From Chitinophaga japonensis (GTDB lineage: Bacteria > Bacteroidota > Bacteroidia > Chitinophagales > Chitinophagaceae): a DNA stretch of 64,000 nucleotides. Below the pieces are notes generated by a model. It did not search any database and had not been told where the DNA came from. It was given only the letters and a program-made list of their open reading frames with translations. Position numbers and translations under genes: made by a program. Below are positions 45,456 to 54,268 of the stretch, in pieces. How positions within the stretch are numbered: the first letter of the stretch is position 1; each line of letters begins with the position of its first letter. Where the stretch lies: NCBI RefSeq assembly GCF_007830125.1, contig NZ_VLLG01000004.1, positions 856,326-920,325 of the forward strand, given 5' to 3'.

Positions 45456-46570
45456 GCTACTGTAGCCGATTGATGTTCCAGTTTAAACAGTTTTACAAAA
45501 CAGTCTGCAATGCGCTCCGCCGCATGCCCGTCCCACAGAGGAGGAATGTCCCCCTTCTTCCAGTCGCCTGCAAACAACTGCTCCATAGCCGGCCCCAGGG
45601 CTGCGGGATCAGTGCCCAGCAGTACATTCGTGCCAATGGTACAGGTTTCCGGCCGTTCGGTAGAATCCCGCAGGGTCATGCAGGGCACGCCCATTACCGT
45701 GGTCTCTTCCGTAATGCCGCCGGAGTCGGTGATCACGGCTTTGGCCCTTTCCACCAGGTAGTTGAATTCCAGGTAACCCATGGGCGGCGTCAGGTGCAGG
45801 CGGGGATGCGCAACAGCGATCCGCTCCAGTTGTTTGGCCGTACGCGGATGCACCGGGAATACCACCGGCAGACCATGATTATTGCGCATGATCTCGCTGA
45901 TCAGCAAGCCCAGGTGCGCTTCCTCATCCACGTTGGCCGGGCGATGCAACGTCATCACCAGGTATTGCTGCGGCTGCAGCCCGGCGTCCCGCCATACGGG
46001 CGGCGCATGAAAACGGGACCGGTGCTTCAGCAGGGTATCTATCATCGTGTTGCCTACGAAGAAAAGCTGCTCCGCCGTTTTTCCTTCCCGGCGCAACTGC
46101 CCGTTCGCTATTTCCGAAGTGGTGAAAAAATAATCCGTAATAGCGTCCGTCACCATGCGGTTGATCTCTTCCGGCATATGCTGGTCGCCGGAGCGGATGC
46201 CTGCCTCCACATGCGCTACCTTTATCTTCATTTTTTTAGCTACGATGGAACAGGCCAGCGTGGAGGTCACGTCGCCCACCACCAGCACCAGGTCGCAGGG
46301 ATGGGCCGCGAGGTCCTTTTCAAACTTCACCATGATACCGGCCGTCTGCTCCGCCTGGCTGCCGCCGCCGGCTTCCAGGTTCACATGCGGCTGGGGAATG
46401 CCCAGTTGCTCAAAAAAGGACTGGCTCATGTTGGCATCGTAATGCTGGCCGGTATGCACCAGGCGGTAGCTGATGGGATAGCCCTGCTGCTGCCTGAGCT
46501 CAATGGCATCAATAATGGGCGCTATCTTCATAAAGTTGGGCCGTGCGCCGGCAATGATCGTTATCTTCAT
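45452..46570 (-). CDS. wecB: UDP-N-acetylglucosamine 2-epimerase (non-hydrolysing)
   Basis: A 372-residue WecB/MnaA enzyme converting UDP-GlcNAc to UDP-ManNAc. Family blocks are GARPNFMKIAPII, VHTGQHYDANMS, VVGDVTSTLA, HVEAGIRSGD with PEEINRMVTD, and the C-terminal SGGITEETTVMGVPC. Together with the UDP-sugar 6-dehydrogenase in the same operon it could supply UDP-ManNAc uronic acid. It overlaps the heparinase-like gene by 4 bp. Confidence 0.93.
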   Translation of the reverse strand: MKITIIAGARPNFMKIAPIIDAIELRQQQGYPISYRLVHTGQHYDANMSQSFFEQLGIPQPHVNLEAGGGSQAEQTAGIMVKFEKDLAAHPCDLVLVVGDVTSTLACSIVAKKMKIKVAHVEAGIRSGDQHMPEEINRMVTDAITDYFFTTSEIANGQLRREGKTAEQLFFVGNTMIDTLLKHRSRFHAPPVWRDAGLQPQQYLVMTLHRPANVDEEAHLGLLISEIMRNNHGLPVVFPVHPRTAKQLERIAVAHPRLHLTPPMGYLEFNYLVERAKAVITDSGGITEETTVMGVPCMTLRDSTERPETCTIGTNVLLGTDPAALGPAMEQLFAGDWKKGDIPPLWDGHAAERIADCFVKLFKLEHQSATVA

Positions 46571-46592
46571 CTGTAAAGTTTTTCAAGACTGG

Positions 46593-48770
46593 TCACTTCA
46601 TACTTCCCACTTCATACATCCTGCTTCCTGCTTCATTCATCGTACTTCCTGCTTCCTGTTCCAGGAGCACCCACCCCCCGCGCTGCAGGCTTTCTATGGC
46701 CGCAAAGCTGGCCAGGGTAGTGTTTACGATCTCCTCAAAGGGAATCAGCGCGGGACCACCGTTCCGGATACGTTCGGTCAGCAGGCGGAACTGCGCTTTA
46801 TGCCCTTTGTCTATCGGCGTTTTTAACCTGGAAAATCCTTTAAAGCCATAACCGGTGGTCACGCGGAAATTATCCACCACGGCGGTGCGTTCCTGGGAAT
46901 ACACTTCGATCCTTTCCTTGGCATACGCGCGGGAGCCGTTGGAAAAATAATTGATCACGCCAGTGGCGCCATTCTCATACTTCAACAGGATGGAAGCATT
47001 GTCCGTATTCTCCGCCGGGTTCAGGCCCATGGCGTTCATGCATACGGCTTTTACCCGGCTGCCGGTCAGGAAGGTGATCAGGTCTATAAAATGGCAGGCC
47101 TCGCCGATAATGCGGCCTCCGCCGGTTTGCATGTCGTGCACCCAAACATTGGGCGGTATGGCGCCGGCATTCATGGTAGCGATCACGTTCATGGGAGCGC
47201 TGCCTGTCAATTGTTTTACTTTTTGTATGTGCGGTGAAAAACGGCGGTTAAATCCCACTGTCAGGGTTACCGAGCCGTCGCAGGCGCGGATGATGTCCTC
47301 CAGCTCTTCCCGGTTCAGCGCCAGGGGCTTTTCTACGAACACATGTTTGCCGGCCCTCAGCGCCTGGAGCACCATACCGGCGTGTGCGTTATGCCGGGTG
47401 GTAATAAGCACCGCCGCGGTTTCCCCGTCCGCCAGTATTTCCCTGTAGTCCGTGGTACTGAACGGTATGCGGTACTTTTTGGCCAGGGCCGTACCGTTCA
47501 CCCCACCGGCGCTGGCAATGTATTTAATGTGCGCGCCCGCTTTCTGCAGGGCCGGCAGCATGGTCATTTTTGTAAAATTTCCGGCGCCGATGATGCCCAT
47601 CACATCGCCGGCCTTACCAAAAGCGGCATCCGGGTATACCCTTACCACGCTGTCGTAGCTGGCAGGCCCGGGATATACCAGTATGGAGGCGATGGAGCTG
47701 CTATGACCGATATCGCTGTAAATGCGCTCGTACGCAGCCAGCGGCACCCGCTCTGTAATGAGCCTGGCCACATCCAGCTTGCCGCCTGCCATGGCCTGCA
47801 ATACGGCCTGGAAGTTCCGGTTCTCCGTCCACCTCACAAAAGGCAGGGGGTAATCCTGTCCTTTCTGCTCGTAGGCTTCATCATAACGGCCGGGCCCATA
47901 CGAACAGGATACCTGGAAGCTCAGCTCCTTTTCATAGAACTCCGCGCGGCTGATGTGCAGGCCCGTTACGCCCACCAGTATGATACGCCCTCTTTTCCGG
48001 CTCATTTGCGCGGCCTGGGAAATGATCCCGTTCCCTTTGGCGGAGGCGGTAATGATCACGCCGTCGGCGCCGTAGCCTCCCGTGAGCTCCGTTACCCGCT
48101 TTACGGTGTCCTCCCCTTCGCGTGGGTTGATGCCGGTGATCCCTTTCTGCGCCGCCAGCGCTATCTTCTGCGGGTCCAGGTCAATGCCGATCACCCGGCA
48201 GCCGCTGGCTACCAGCAATTCCGCCGTGATCAAACCTATTAAGCCCAGCCCGACCACCACGATAGTCTCTCCCAGCGTAGGATTGCAGAGGCGTATGCCC
48301 TGCAGGCCAATAGCGCCCACCACGGTAAAGGCAGCCTCCTCGTCCGATACATTGTCGGGGATACGAGCGGCCAGGTTTTCCGGCACGCATACAAACTCTG
48401 CGTGCGGCCCGTTGGAGGCCACCCGGTCCCCTACCTTCAGCCGGTTTACCCCTGCGCCCACCGCCACTACTTTCCCTGCATTGCAATAGCCCAGCGGCAA
48501 CGGCTGTTCGAGTTTGTTGAACACGGCTTCCAGCGTAGGCAGCAGGCCCTCTGACCTTACTTTGTCCAGCACCTGCTTCACCTTGTCCGGCTGCTGCCTG
48601 GCTTTCTGCACCAGGTTGGCTTTGCCGAACTCCACCAGCATGCGCTCGGTACCCAGCGATACCAGGCTGCGGCTGGTTTGCACCAGCACGCATCCCCGGC
48701 TTACCTGGGGAGCAGGCACCTCTTCCAGTACGGTGGCGCCGGTTTTAAACGATTGAATAAGCTGCTTCAT
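46593..48770 (-). CDS. Two-domain oxidoreductase: alcohol-dehydrogenase-like plus Gfo/Idh/MocA
   Basis: A 725-residue fusion. Residues ~1-350 are a medium-chain dehydrogenase (VVVGLGLIGLITAELLVASG NAD site), without an obvious catalytic-zinc GHE motif. Residues ~385-700 are a Gfo/Idh/MocA oxidoreductase (GIIGAGNFTKMTMLPAL; EKPL catalytic segment HVFVEKPLAL). Such fusions occur in polysaccharide clusters next to heparinase-like and WecB genes, as here. The reaction is unknown, probably oxidation/reduction of a nucleotide or lipid-linked sugar. The last ~20 residues are repeat-encoded heptads (EAGSTMN, EAGSRMY, EVGSMK) from a 7-bp tandem array and are probably not part of the fold. Confidence 0.88.
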   Translation of the reverse strand: MKQLIQSFKTGATVLEEVPAPQVSRGCVLVQTSRSLVSLGTERMLVEFGKANLVQKARQQPDKVKQVLDKVRSEGLLPTLEAVFNKLEQPLPLGYCNAGKVVAVGAGVNRLKVGDRVASNGPHAEFVCVPENLAARIPDNVSDEEAAFTVVGAIGLQGIRLCNPTLGETIVVVGLGLIGLITAELLVASGCRVIGIDLDPQKIALAAQKGITGINPREGEDTVKRVTELTGGYGADGVIITASAKGNGIISQAAQMSRKRGRIILVGVTGLHISRAEFYEKELSFQVSCSYGPGRYDEAYEQKGQDYPLPFVRWTENRNFQAVLQAMAGGKLDVARLITERVPLAAYERIYSDIGHSSSIASILVYPGPASYDSVVRVYPDAAFGKAGDVMGIIGAGNFTKMTMLPALQKAGAHIKYIASAGGVNGTALAKKYRIPFSTTDYREILADGETAAVLITTRHNAHAGMVLQALRAGKHVFVEKPLALNREELEDIIRACDGSVTLTVGFNRRFSPHIQKVKQLTGSAPMNVIATMNAGAIPPNVWVHDMQTGGGRIIGEACHFIDLITFLTGSRVKAVCMNAMGLNPAENTDNASILLKYENGATGVINYFSNGSRAYAKERIEVYSQERTAVVDNFRVTTGYGFKGFSRLKTPIDKGHKAQFRLLTERIRNGGPALIPFEEIVNTTLASFAAIESLQRGGWVLLEQEAGSTMNEAGSRMYEVGSMK
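46594..46656 (+). repeat. Tandem heptamer array (TACTTCC/TGCTTCC word), coding on minus strand
   Basis: Nine consecutive 7-mers in phase (CACTTCA, TACTTCC, CACTTCA, TACATCC, TGCTTCC, TGCTTCA, TTCATCG, TACTTCC, TGCTTCC). On the minus strand they encode the C-terminal tail of the two-domain oxidoreductase and part of its stop codon. The word is related to the array at 27966-28158. No opposing arm was found nearby. Confidence 0.85.
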
Positions 48771-48772
48771 GA

Positions 48773-49333
48773 TTATGCGATCGGATTAGCCATGAATGAT
48801 TTATAATAGTCTCCGTTTATCTGCCTGCTGTGCTGCAACCTGTCCTCCAGCCTGTCAAAACGGTCCTTGACCTTTCTGGCAGGCACGCCAACATGTACTT
48901 CGTATGGGGGGACACTTCGCGTGACCAGTGCTCCGGCACCAATAACACTCCCCTCACCGATTGAAACCCCATCCAGGATAATTGCCCCATGTCCTATCCA
49001 GCAATCTCTTTCAATCTTAACTCCCTTACGAAGGGGGGCATGCCCGGCATCAATGATGGGTGTTCCTATTTTGAGAAAATAATGATCTCCTCCCACCACA
49101 GCTACAAACGAAGCCAACATAGTATAGCTTCCTATAGTCAGATCACTTACCGACAAATGACAATAATTTCCAATAAATACCTTGTCCCCCAGTACAACCG
49201 AACCAGCTTTTACATACAGACGCTTACCAAAATAAACATCCTTTCCTACTGCCCTGAATCGATACCTACAGGTCAGTAAAAAAAAAACTCTAAGCCTTTT
49301 CAGTAAGGCTTTTATCTTTTTTACTGGTAACAT
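48773..49333 (-). CDS. Hexapeptide-repeat acyltransferase (WcaF/LbH type)
   Basis: A 186-residue left-handed beta-helix acetyltransferase, probably O-acetylating a sugar of the repeat unit. Hexapeptide repeats run through about 40-165 (VVLGDKVFIGNYCHLSVSDLTIG). The active-site-type DAGHAPLRKGVKIERDCWIGHGAIILDG and GEGSVIGAGALVTRSVPPYEVHVGVPAR are typical of the maltose/WcaF acetyltransferase group. Its start overlaps the preceding glycosyltransferase by 44 bp. It ends 3 bp before the two-domain oxidoreductase gene and marks the low-GC to high-GC transition in the operon. Confidence 0.85.
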   Translation of the reverse strand: MLPVKKIKALLKRLRVFFLLTCRYRFRAVGKDVYFGKRLYVKAGSVVLGDKVFIGNYCHLSVSDLTIGSYTMLASFVAVVGGDHYFLKIGTPIIDAGHAPLRKGVKIERDCWIGHGAIILDGVSIGEGSVIGAGALVTRSVPPYEVHVGVPARKVKDRFDRLEDRLQHSRQINGDYYKSFMANPIA

Positions 49334-50483
49334 AACTTATAGCTCTTTGAATATTTAAAAGATATTCTCCTATATTATACTGCTCCCTTATTTTCCTCAG
49401 GGAAGTATTCTTCATCTTATTCAACAATACATTATCAGTATAAAGCGCATCAAGGTATTTGGATAAATTATCTTCATTCAGGTTAGGGTCTATTACACCA
49501 TTTGTTTCATCTACAAGGTCTGCTTCACAGCCATCACCTATGCTGGCAATAACGGGTAAGCCATGCGCCATTGCCTCCGATATGGCCAATCCGCCTAACC
49601 CAGGTAAAACAAATACATCCGCCCCAAGAAAAAATCTACTGACGCCTTCAATTACTTGGCCATGAAAGTAAATATTCGAACAGTCCAGCGCCTTGCCCAA
49701 TTGTTTTAGCTCCTCCATTAATTCGCCCTTCCCCACTATATGCAACGCCACATCACTTCCATACCTGTGGCAAAGCAAAGCGAATGCCCTTATCAACACA
49801 TCTATACGCTTACCTTTATCCAGTGCGCCCACGTAAAGAATATTGAATGTTGAGTTACGATGAAACTCCGTGTAAATTTCATCTTTATTGTACTGCGCGA
49901 TCTTTTTAAAACTGAGGTCAGTGTCTACAACATTCACAGCAACAAATATTTTTTCAGGATCAATACCCAGGTTTTGAAAATATCTCTTCCCAATGGAGCT
50001 ATATGTTATAATAGCATCTGACTTTCTTTCAATCCAACTGATTAAAAAATTGATCCGCTTCCTTTTCACATCGAAATCTGAGAGTTGTAGCTTGCCCAGG
50101 CTCCACCATATAAACTTCTTGCCAAACATCTTGGCATAAACAAATCCCTGAAAGGCATTTAATAGATTGGATGCACCCTCGGATATGATCACCTGTGGCC
50201 GCTCCTGTATCAACTTAAAAAATAAAAAAGGACTAAAAGGCATCAACACCCGGTTATTTACAGAACGGCTCCTGATCTTTACAGATCTCATTCTTTCCCT
50301 GGAAAAGGAAAAACTACTCCTGGTGCTGACTACCTTGGTTCCATTAAAATCAGGTCCATAAATTACTTTCAAGTCTACCGCAGGCAGCATAGCCAACTTC
50401 TCGAAAATAGGCGCCCGCCAATGTTGTATTACCCGATATAATACAATGAGCTTCAGTTTCCTTTTAGTATTACTAAGTGTCAT
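49290..50483 (-). CDS. Glycosyltransferase family 4
   Basis: A 397-residue GT-B glycosyltransferase. The N-terminal half has LKLIVLYRVIQHWRAPIFEKL, typical of enzymes in exopolysaccharide clusters. The C-terminal half has ILYVGALDKGKRIDVLI and the donor site VLPGLGGLAISEAMAHGLPV (EX7E degenerate, first Glu replaced). Sugar unknown. It lies in the AT-rich interior of the operon with 44 bp of overlap into the acyltransferase gene. Confidence 0.83.
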   Translation of the reverse strand: MTLSNTKRKLKLIVLYRVIQHWRAPIFEKLAMLPAVDLKVIYGPDFNGTKVVSTRSSFSFSRERMRSVKIRSRSVNNRVLMPFSPFLFFKLIQERPQVIISEGASNLLNAFQGFVYAKMFGKKFIWWSLGKLQLSDFDVKRKRINFLISWIERKSDAIITYSSIGKRYFQNLGIDPEKIFVAVNVVDTDLSFKKIAQYNKDEIYTEFHRNSTFNILYVGALDKGKRIDVLIRAFALLCHRYGSDVALHIVGKGELMEELKQLGKALDCSNIYFHGQVIEGVSRFFLGADVFVLPGLGGLAISEAMAHGLPVIASIGDGCEADLVDETNGVIDPNLNEDNLSKYLDALYTDNVLLNKMKNTSLRKIREQYNIGEYLLNIQRAISYVTSKKDKSLTEKA

Positions 50484-50546
50484 ATTCTAAAAGATAGAGT
50501 TTGCTAATCCTTTCCAAACCATTATTAAAGTAGTCAATTCATGTCA

Positions 50547-51734
50547 TCAACTCTCTCCAGTGACCGAACATCTGTATGCTTCAGCACCTTTGAGTAAGAA
50601 TTGTTCATTGTGCCTTGATTCATAACACTTCTTAATTATGTTCATGTAACCCCTTACCCGATCCTTAGCCATGATAGCCCGGGCCAGTTGCTTTTTGCCA
50701 TTACACAACAGCTCCTCCCGCAGTGAAGGCGATTGAGCAACTTTATAAATGACATCCCCAATATCTTCCGGGGACAATGGATTGAAATAAAGGGCCGCAT
50801 CCCTACAGACTCCTGTTGCAAATGGAAGATCTGATGTAAGGATCACCTTGTTCATCTTCATAGCTTCCACGTAAGAGACAGAAAAACATTCCACGAGTGT
50901 AGGCAGGAACAGGGCATCTACCTGCCGGTATAAATTAGGGCAGTCATGCACATCTACCTTACCCAGCAACACCACATATTCATTGTGAAAGTCCGTAATC
51001 CCGGAAAGCTCTTGCCGGCCAACAGTCAATACAAAACGAAACTTAAATCCAGGGTATGTTTTCACCAGGTAATCAATCACTGCAGGTATAATGCGCAGGT
51101 TCTTATGCAGATAATTTGCTGAAACTGTCAGCAGGCTGAAAGCATCTGATGCCGGTAGCGTAATATTATTGGACCACTGACTGCTGTCATCAAACAATTG
51201 GTGAAAAGTATTGGCAACCGTATAAATGGGCTTTCCTGGTATCAATTTCATCAGTCTCTCCCTAACATCCTCTGTTTCAACTATAAAGGCGTCGCAATCT
51301 TTTCTGAAGCTTTTAACGTGCAAATATTCTTTCACTCGCAGCAGCAAAAGCTGCTTAAAGGATAGTATCTGATAAAGGGGAGAGTCTTTATATATATATT
51401 GTCCCTTGGCATATCCGCATACATGCACTGCTTTAGGACGCCAATAAGATGGGCCGTAAACAGTGAGCACAACATCTGGCCTGATCCTACTTTCCAATTC
51501 GGCCAGTTCTCGCCGCATCATCCGCCGTTTCTTGGCAGACGCGGAACCCGACCGCATTCTATAAAAAAAGAAATTTCCGGGAAACAGAGAAGTATCAATA
51601 ATTTCCGCTACCCTTTCGGACAGGAAAACATGAAAAGTATAACTATTCAGCTCCCTGCACTGATCAACGAAAGAATGAGTAGCTTGCAGGCCGCCTCCAA
51701 TTCGTATGGTTGAAGCATTTATTACCACTTTCAT
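50547..51734 (-). CDS. Glycosyltransferase family 4
   Basis: A 395-residue GT-B glycosyltransferase. The start MKVVINASTIRIGGGLQATHSF is the Gly-rich N-terminal loop seen in polysaccharide GT4 enzymes. SLLTVSANYLHKNLRII begins the C-terminal Rossmann half. The EX7E donor motif reads PTLVECFSVSYVEAMKMNK. Donor and linkage unknown. It lies 43 bp downstream of the PL6-like gene. Confidence 0.84.
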   Translation of the reverse strand: MKVVINASTIRIGGGLQATHSFVDQCRELNSYTFHVFLSERVAEIIDTSLFPGNFFFYRMRSGSASAKKRRMMRRELAELESRIRPDVVLTVYGPSYWRPKAVHVCGYAKGQYIYKDSPLYQILSFKQLLLLRVKEYLHVKSFRKDCDAFIVETEDVRERLMKLIPGKPIYTVANTFHQLFDDSSQWSNNITLPASDAFSLLTVSANYLHKNLRIIPAVIDYLVKTYPGFKFRFVLTVGRQELSGITDFHNEYVVLLGKVDVHDCPNLYRQVDALFLPTLVECFSVSYVEAMKMNKVILTSDLPFATGVCRDAALYFNPLSPEDIGDVIYKVAQSPSLREELLCNGKKQLARAIMAKDRVRGYMNIIKKCYESRHNEQFLLKGAEAYRCSVTGES

Positions 51735-51777
51735 CTTGACGCATCTTATTGTTTTTATTCAAGTATTGACATTTTTG

Positions 51778-53175
51778 CTATCTACTACCTTCACCGGCGC
51801 GGATGCTTTTTATCCTTCTCAGAGCCTCATTGTATCGCTGCGAAGCATCATTGCTCTTCTCGTTCACTTTCCCCTCTTGCTTGGGAGTAAAAAACCCGGG
51901 ACCAAAATCATAATTATTGAATATATACGCGCCGTTCTTATATGCCTCCACACTCAGGGGACCTTCTTTTTTCACTACCCTTCTTCCTCCTGCAGACGCC
52001 GCAGATCTGGCCAGCGCCTGAGAGCTGATTCTCTTCAATACAGGCTCAATTCCGGATCTGAAATCGGTAACAGATGTATCTCTCAGTGCATATACTATGT
52101 TGGCTTCCATGAGCTTATTTTTCTTGAATACAATGTTCCGCGGGTAATTATTGCATTTATCACTGGGCTTTAACACCCTAAGTCCAACATTGTTAGAAAA
52201 AATATTAGATTCTACAACAACATTACTTACCGCTTCATAATGACAGTCGGCGGCGGGGGATGGCGCCCCCACCATCAGTATGAGCCCTCCACCATTTGAT
52301 GTTGAAACGGGTACGTTGAAAAAGCAGTTATTCTCAATTTTATGTCCCTTGCCTACCACCCTTACTCCGTTCCTTGTACCATAAAAAACGTTGCCCGCGA
52401 TCAGGGCATTATTCCCAACTCTAAGGGAGATTCCCGAGCGACACTCAATAAAATAATTCCCCGTTATCTTATTGCCACTGGATTTACTACTAATCGTTTC
52501 GGAATCCCCAAAACATTTCCTGAATATATTATCCTTCACCCGTGTACCGGAAACACCTTTCCCCAGTCCGATACGTATTGCTTCCATGGCTTCCTCACGA
52601 CGAACCGGGATATCAGTAAACGTATTATTCTCAATGATGTTATTATCCGGCTGATCATTGTCTACATCAACATGCAGGATCGGATTACGGTTCGTCTTCC
52701 CTTTAAAAAGACAACCTCTGACTGTGTTATTCTGTCCAAACACTTCCAACCATGAATAACTCTGTTGTGGTTTTCGCCCCGGCTCCTGAATAAATTGAAT
52801 ATTCTTAATGGTACAGTTATTTCCCGTTTCCTTTTTATACCTCAAGGAAACAACCGATCGTATACCCTTTATAAGGTCCGGATTAACCACCTTAACATTC
52901 TGTACCATAATATATTCTCCTGTTATATACAATTGGCTATTCCCTGTCAATACCGTGACGCCTTTCCCGTCTACGATTGCCGGCGCAGCAGCGCTACCGC
53001 GTCCTCTTACCACAAGTATCTTATCTTTGTAGTTAGCTTCCAGGCTAATGGTTTTACCGGGCTGCGCATGTATACTAACTACCTGTTGCGCCTCCAGGTC
53101 CGGACAGGCCGATCCCATAAAAAAGACAAGACCTAATAGTCTCCATATCATATCACCGAGTTGCATGTTTTTCAA
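51778..53175 (-). CDS. Exported PL6 (chondroitinase B/alginate lyase)-like beta-helix protein
   Basis: A 465-residue right-handed beta-helix protein with an N-terminal signal (hydrophobic 10-22, possible lipobox MGSAC or cleavage after LEAQ). The sequence matches polysaccharide lyase family 6: coils of N-x-F/I repeats (IIENNTFTDIP, VKDNIFRKCFGD, ITGNYFIECRSG). The candidate catalytic pair is Lys231 in SETISSKSS and Arg252 in GISLRVGN. The Lys-to-Arg distance of 21 matches what I recall for chondroitinase B (K250/R271) and alginate lyase AlyGC (K220/R241). A DxE calcium-ligand-like pattern (Asp224, Glu226) precedes the Lys; the usual His after Arg is Val. Predicted to cleave or trim uronate-containing exopolymer outside the inner membrane. 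Confidence 0.8.
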   Translation of the reverse strand: MKNMQLGDMIWRLLGLVFFMGSACPDLEAQQVVSIHAQPGKTISLEANYKDKILVVRGRGSAAAPAIVDGKGVTVLTGNSQLYITGEYIMVQNVKVVNPDLIKGIRSVVSLRYKKETGNNCTIKNIQFIQEPGRKPQQSYSWLEVFGQNNTVRGCLFKGKTNRNPILHVDVDNDQPDNNIIENNTFTDIPVRREEAMEAIRIGLGKGVSGTRVKDNIFRKCFGDSETISSKSSGNKITGNYFIECRSGISLRVGNNALIAGNVFYGTRNGVRVVGKGHKIENNCFFNVPVSTSNGGGLILMVGAPSPAADCHYEAVSNVVVESNIFSNNVGLRVLKPSDKCNNYPRNIVFKKNKLMEANIVYALRDTSVTDFRSGIEPVLKRISSQALARSAASAGGRRVVKKEGPLSVEAYKNGAYIFNNYDFGPGFFTPKQEGKVNEKSNDASQRYNEALRRIKSIRAGEGSR

Positions 53176-53189
53176 TCAGCTAAAAAAAT

Positions 53190-54266
53190 CTATTGCATGA
53201 TTATATCCACAAATGACTTTGCCATCTGTTCTACGTTCCTTTCTTCATGGTATAAGGTATAAGCATTGTATGCCACTCTCCTGTTGTCCTCCTGATCATT
53301 AACTATTTTTATCAGCTTTTGTTCCAGATCGCTTATCTGACCATTATAATAATAACCGGTCTCATTGTCTTTTATATTAAATCTCTCGCCGCCTGTAATA
53401 GCATCTACAGAAGTCAAAAAGGGGCATCCCATTGCCATGGCATGCAGCACGCTTAATCCCGCCTGTGTTGGAGAAACAGACACTATTGCGTTTTTCATGA
53501 TAGCATAAATCTCTTCATCGTCTTCCATCCTGCCCCAGAAATTCACCCTTCCTGATATCTTCTTTTGATCTGCCAATTGCCGCAACAAGTTAGCATCTTC
53601 GCCATCCCCTATAAAGTCCAGTGTAATATCTTCCGGGATACGATCAATTATTTTCGCAAAAACAATAACCAGGTCCGGTAAGCGTTTGTTCTTCTTAAAA
53701 GTTCCTATTGAAAGGATCTTCGTCTTCTTCTCCTGTGATAGCGGAAACTTCCTTACCAGGATCGAATTATGGGCTACAAATACTTTACCAGGTTTGAATA
53801 CCCTCTTCCGATAAATATCTGCCACATAGGATGAATACAGGATCGTACCATCAGACAAGTCATTCAGGAGGTAACGGATCCTATCTCCAAGCGGCTTTTC
53901 CCGCAACCCCTTTGCTGATGAGAGCCCTATTCCCCATAAGTAGACCTTTGGTCGTCTCCTTCTTGTCAACAAAGCAACAATCGGCGCTATAAAATGTAGA
54001 TCTCCTGAAAAAATAACCACGTCATAGCCGTTGATCAGTTTGTTTAGATCCGTTATCCTAAAAAATGAGGTAAAGAGCGTCCTCTTCTCATATGCTATCA
54101 CACTAAAATTTCGCTGAGCAGCCATCAGGTTACAGTTTCCTTTTTCCAATCCCTTGTCATAAGCTATTGTAAGATTTATTCCCAGTTCCTTACCGATTAG
54201 ATTAAACACCGGCACCCGGTAATGTGGAATTATATTTTGTAATATCAGTACTTTTCTCCCAGGCAT
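53190..54266 (-). CDS. Glycosyltransferase family 4
   Basis: A 358-residue GT-B glycosyltransferase. N-terminal block KVLILQNIIPHYRVPVFNLIG; C-terminal half KKTKILSIGTFKKNKRLPDLV and SVSPTQAGLSVLHAMAMGCP, where the first Glu of EX7E is replaced by Gln-Ala. Sugar unknown. It follows the Wzy-like polymerase gene by 2 bp and precedes the PL6-like gene by 14 bp. Confidence 0.82.
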   Translation of the reverse strand: MPGRKVLILQNIIPHYRVPVFNLIGKELGINLTIAYDKGLEKGNCNLMAAQRNFSVIAYEKRTLFTSFFRITDLNKLINGYDVVIFSGDLHFIAPIVALLTRRRRPKVYLWGIGLSSAKGLREKPLGDRIRYLLNDLSDGTILYSSYVADIYRKRVFKPGKVFVAHNSILVRKFPLSQEKKTKILSIGTFKKNKRLPDLVIVFAKIIDRIPEDITLDFIGDGEDANLLRQLADQKKISGRVNFWGRMEDDEEIYAIMKNAIVSVSPTQAGLSVLHAMAMGCPFLTSVDAITGGERFNIKDNETGYYYNGQISDLEQKLIKIVNDQEDNRRVAYNAYTLYHEERNVEQMAKSFVDIIMQ

Positions 54267-54268
54267 AA

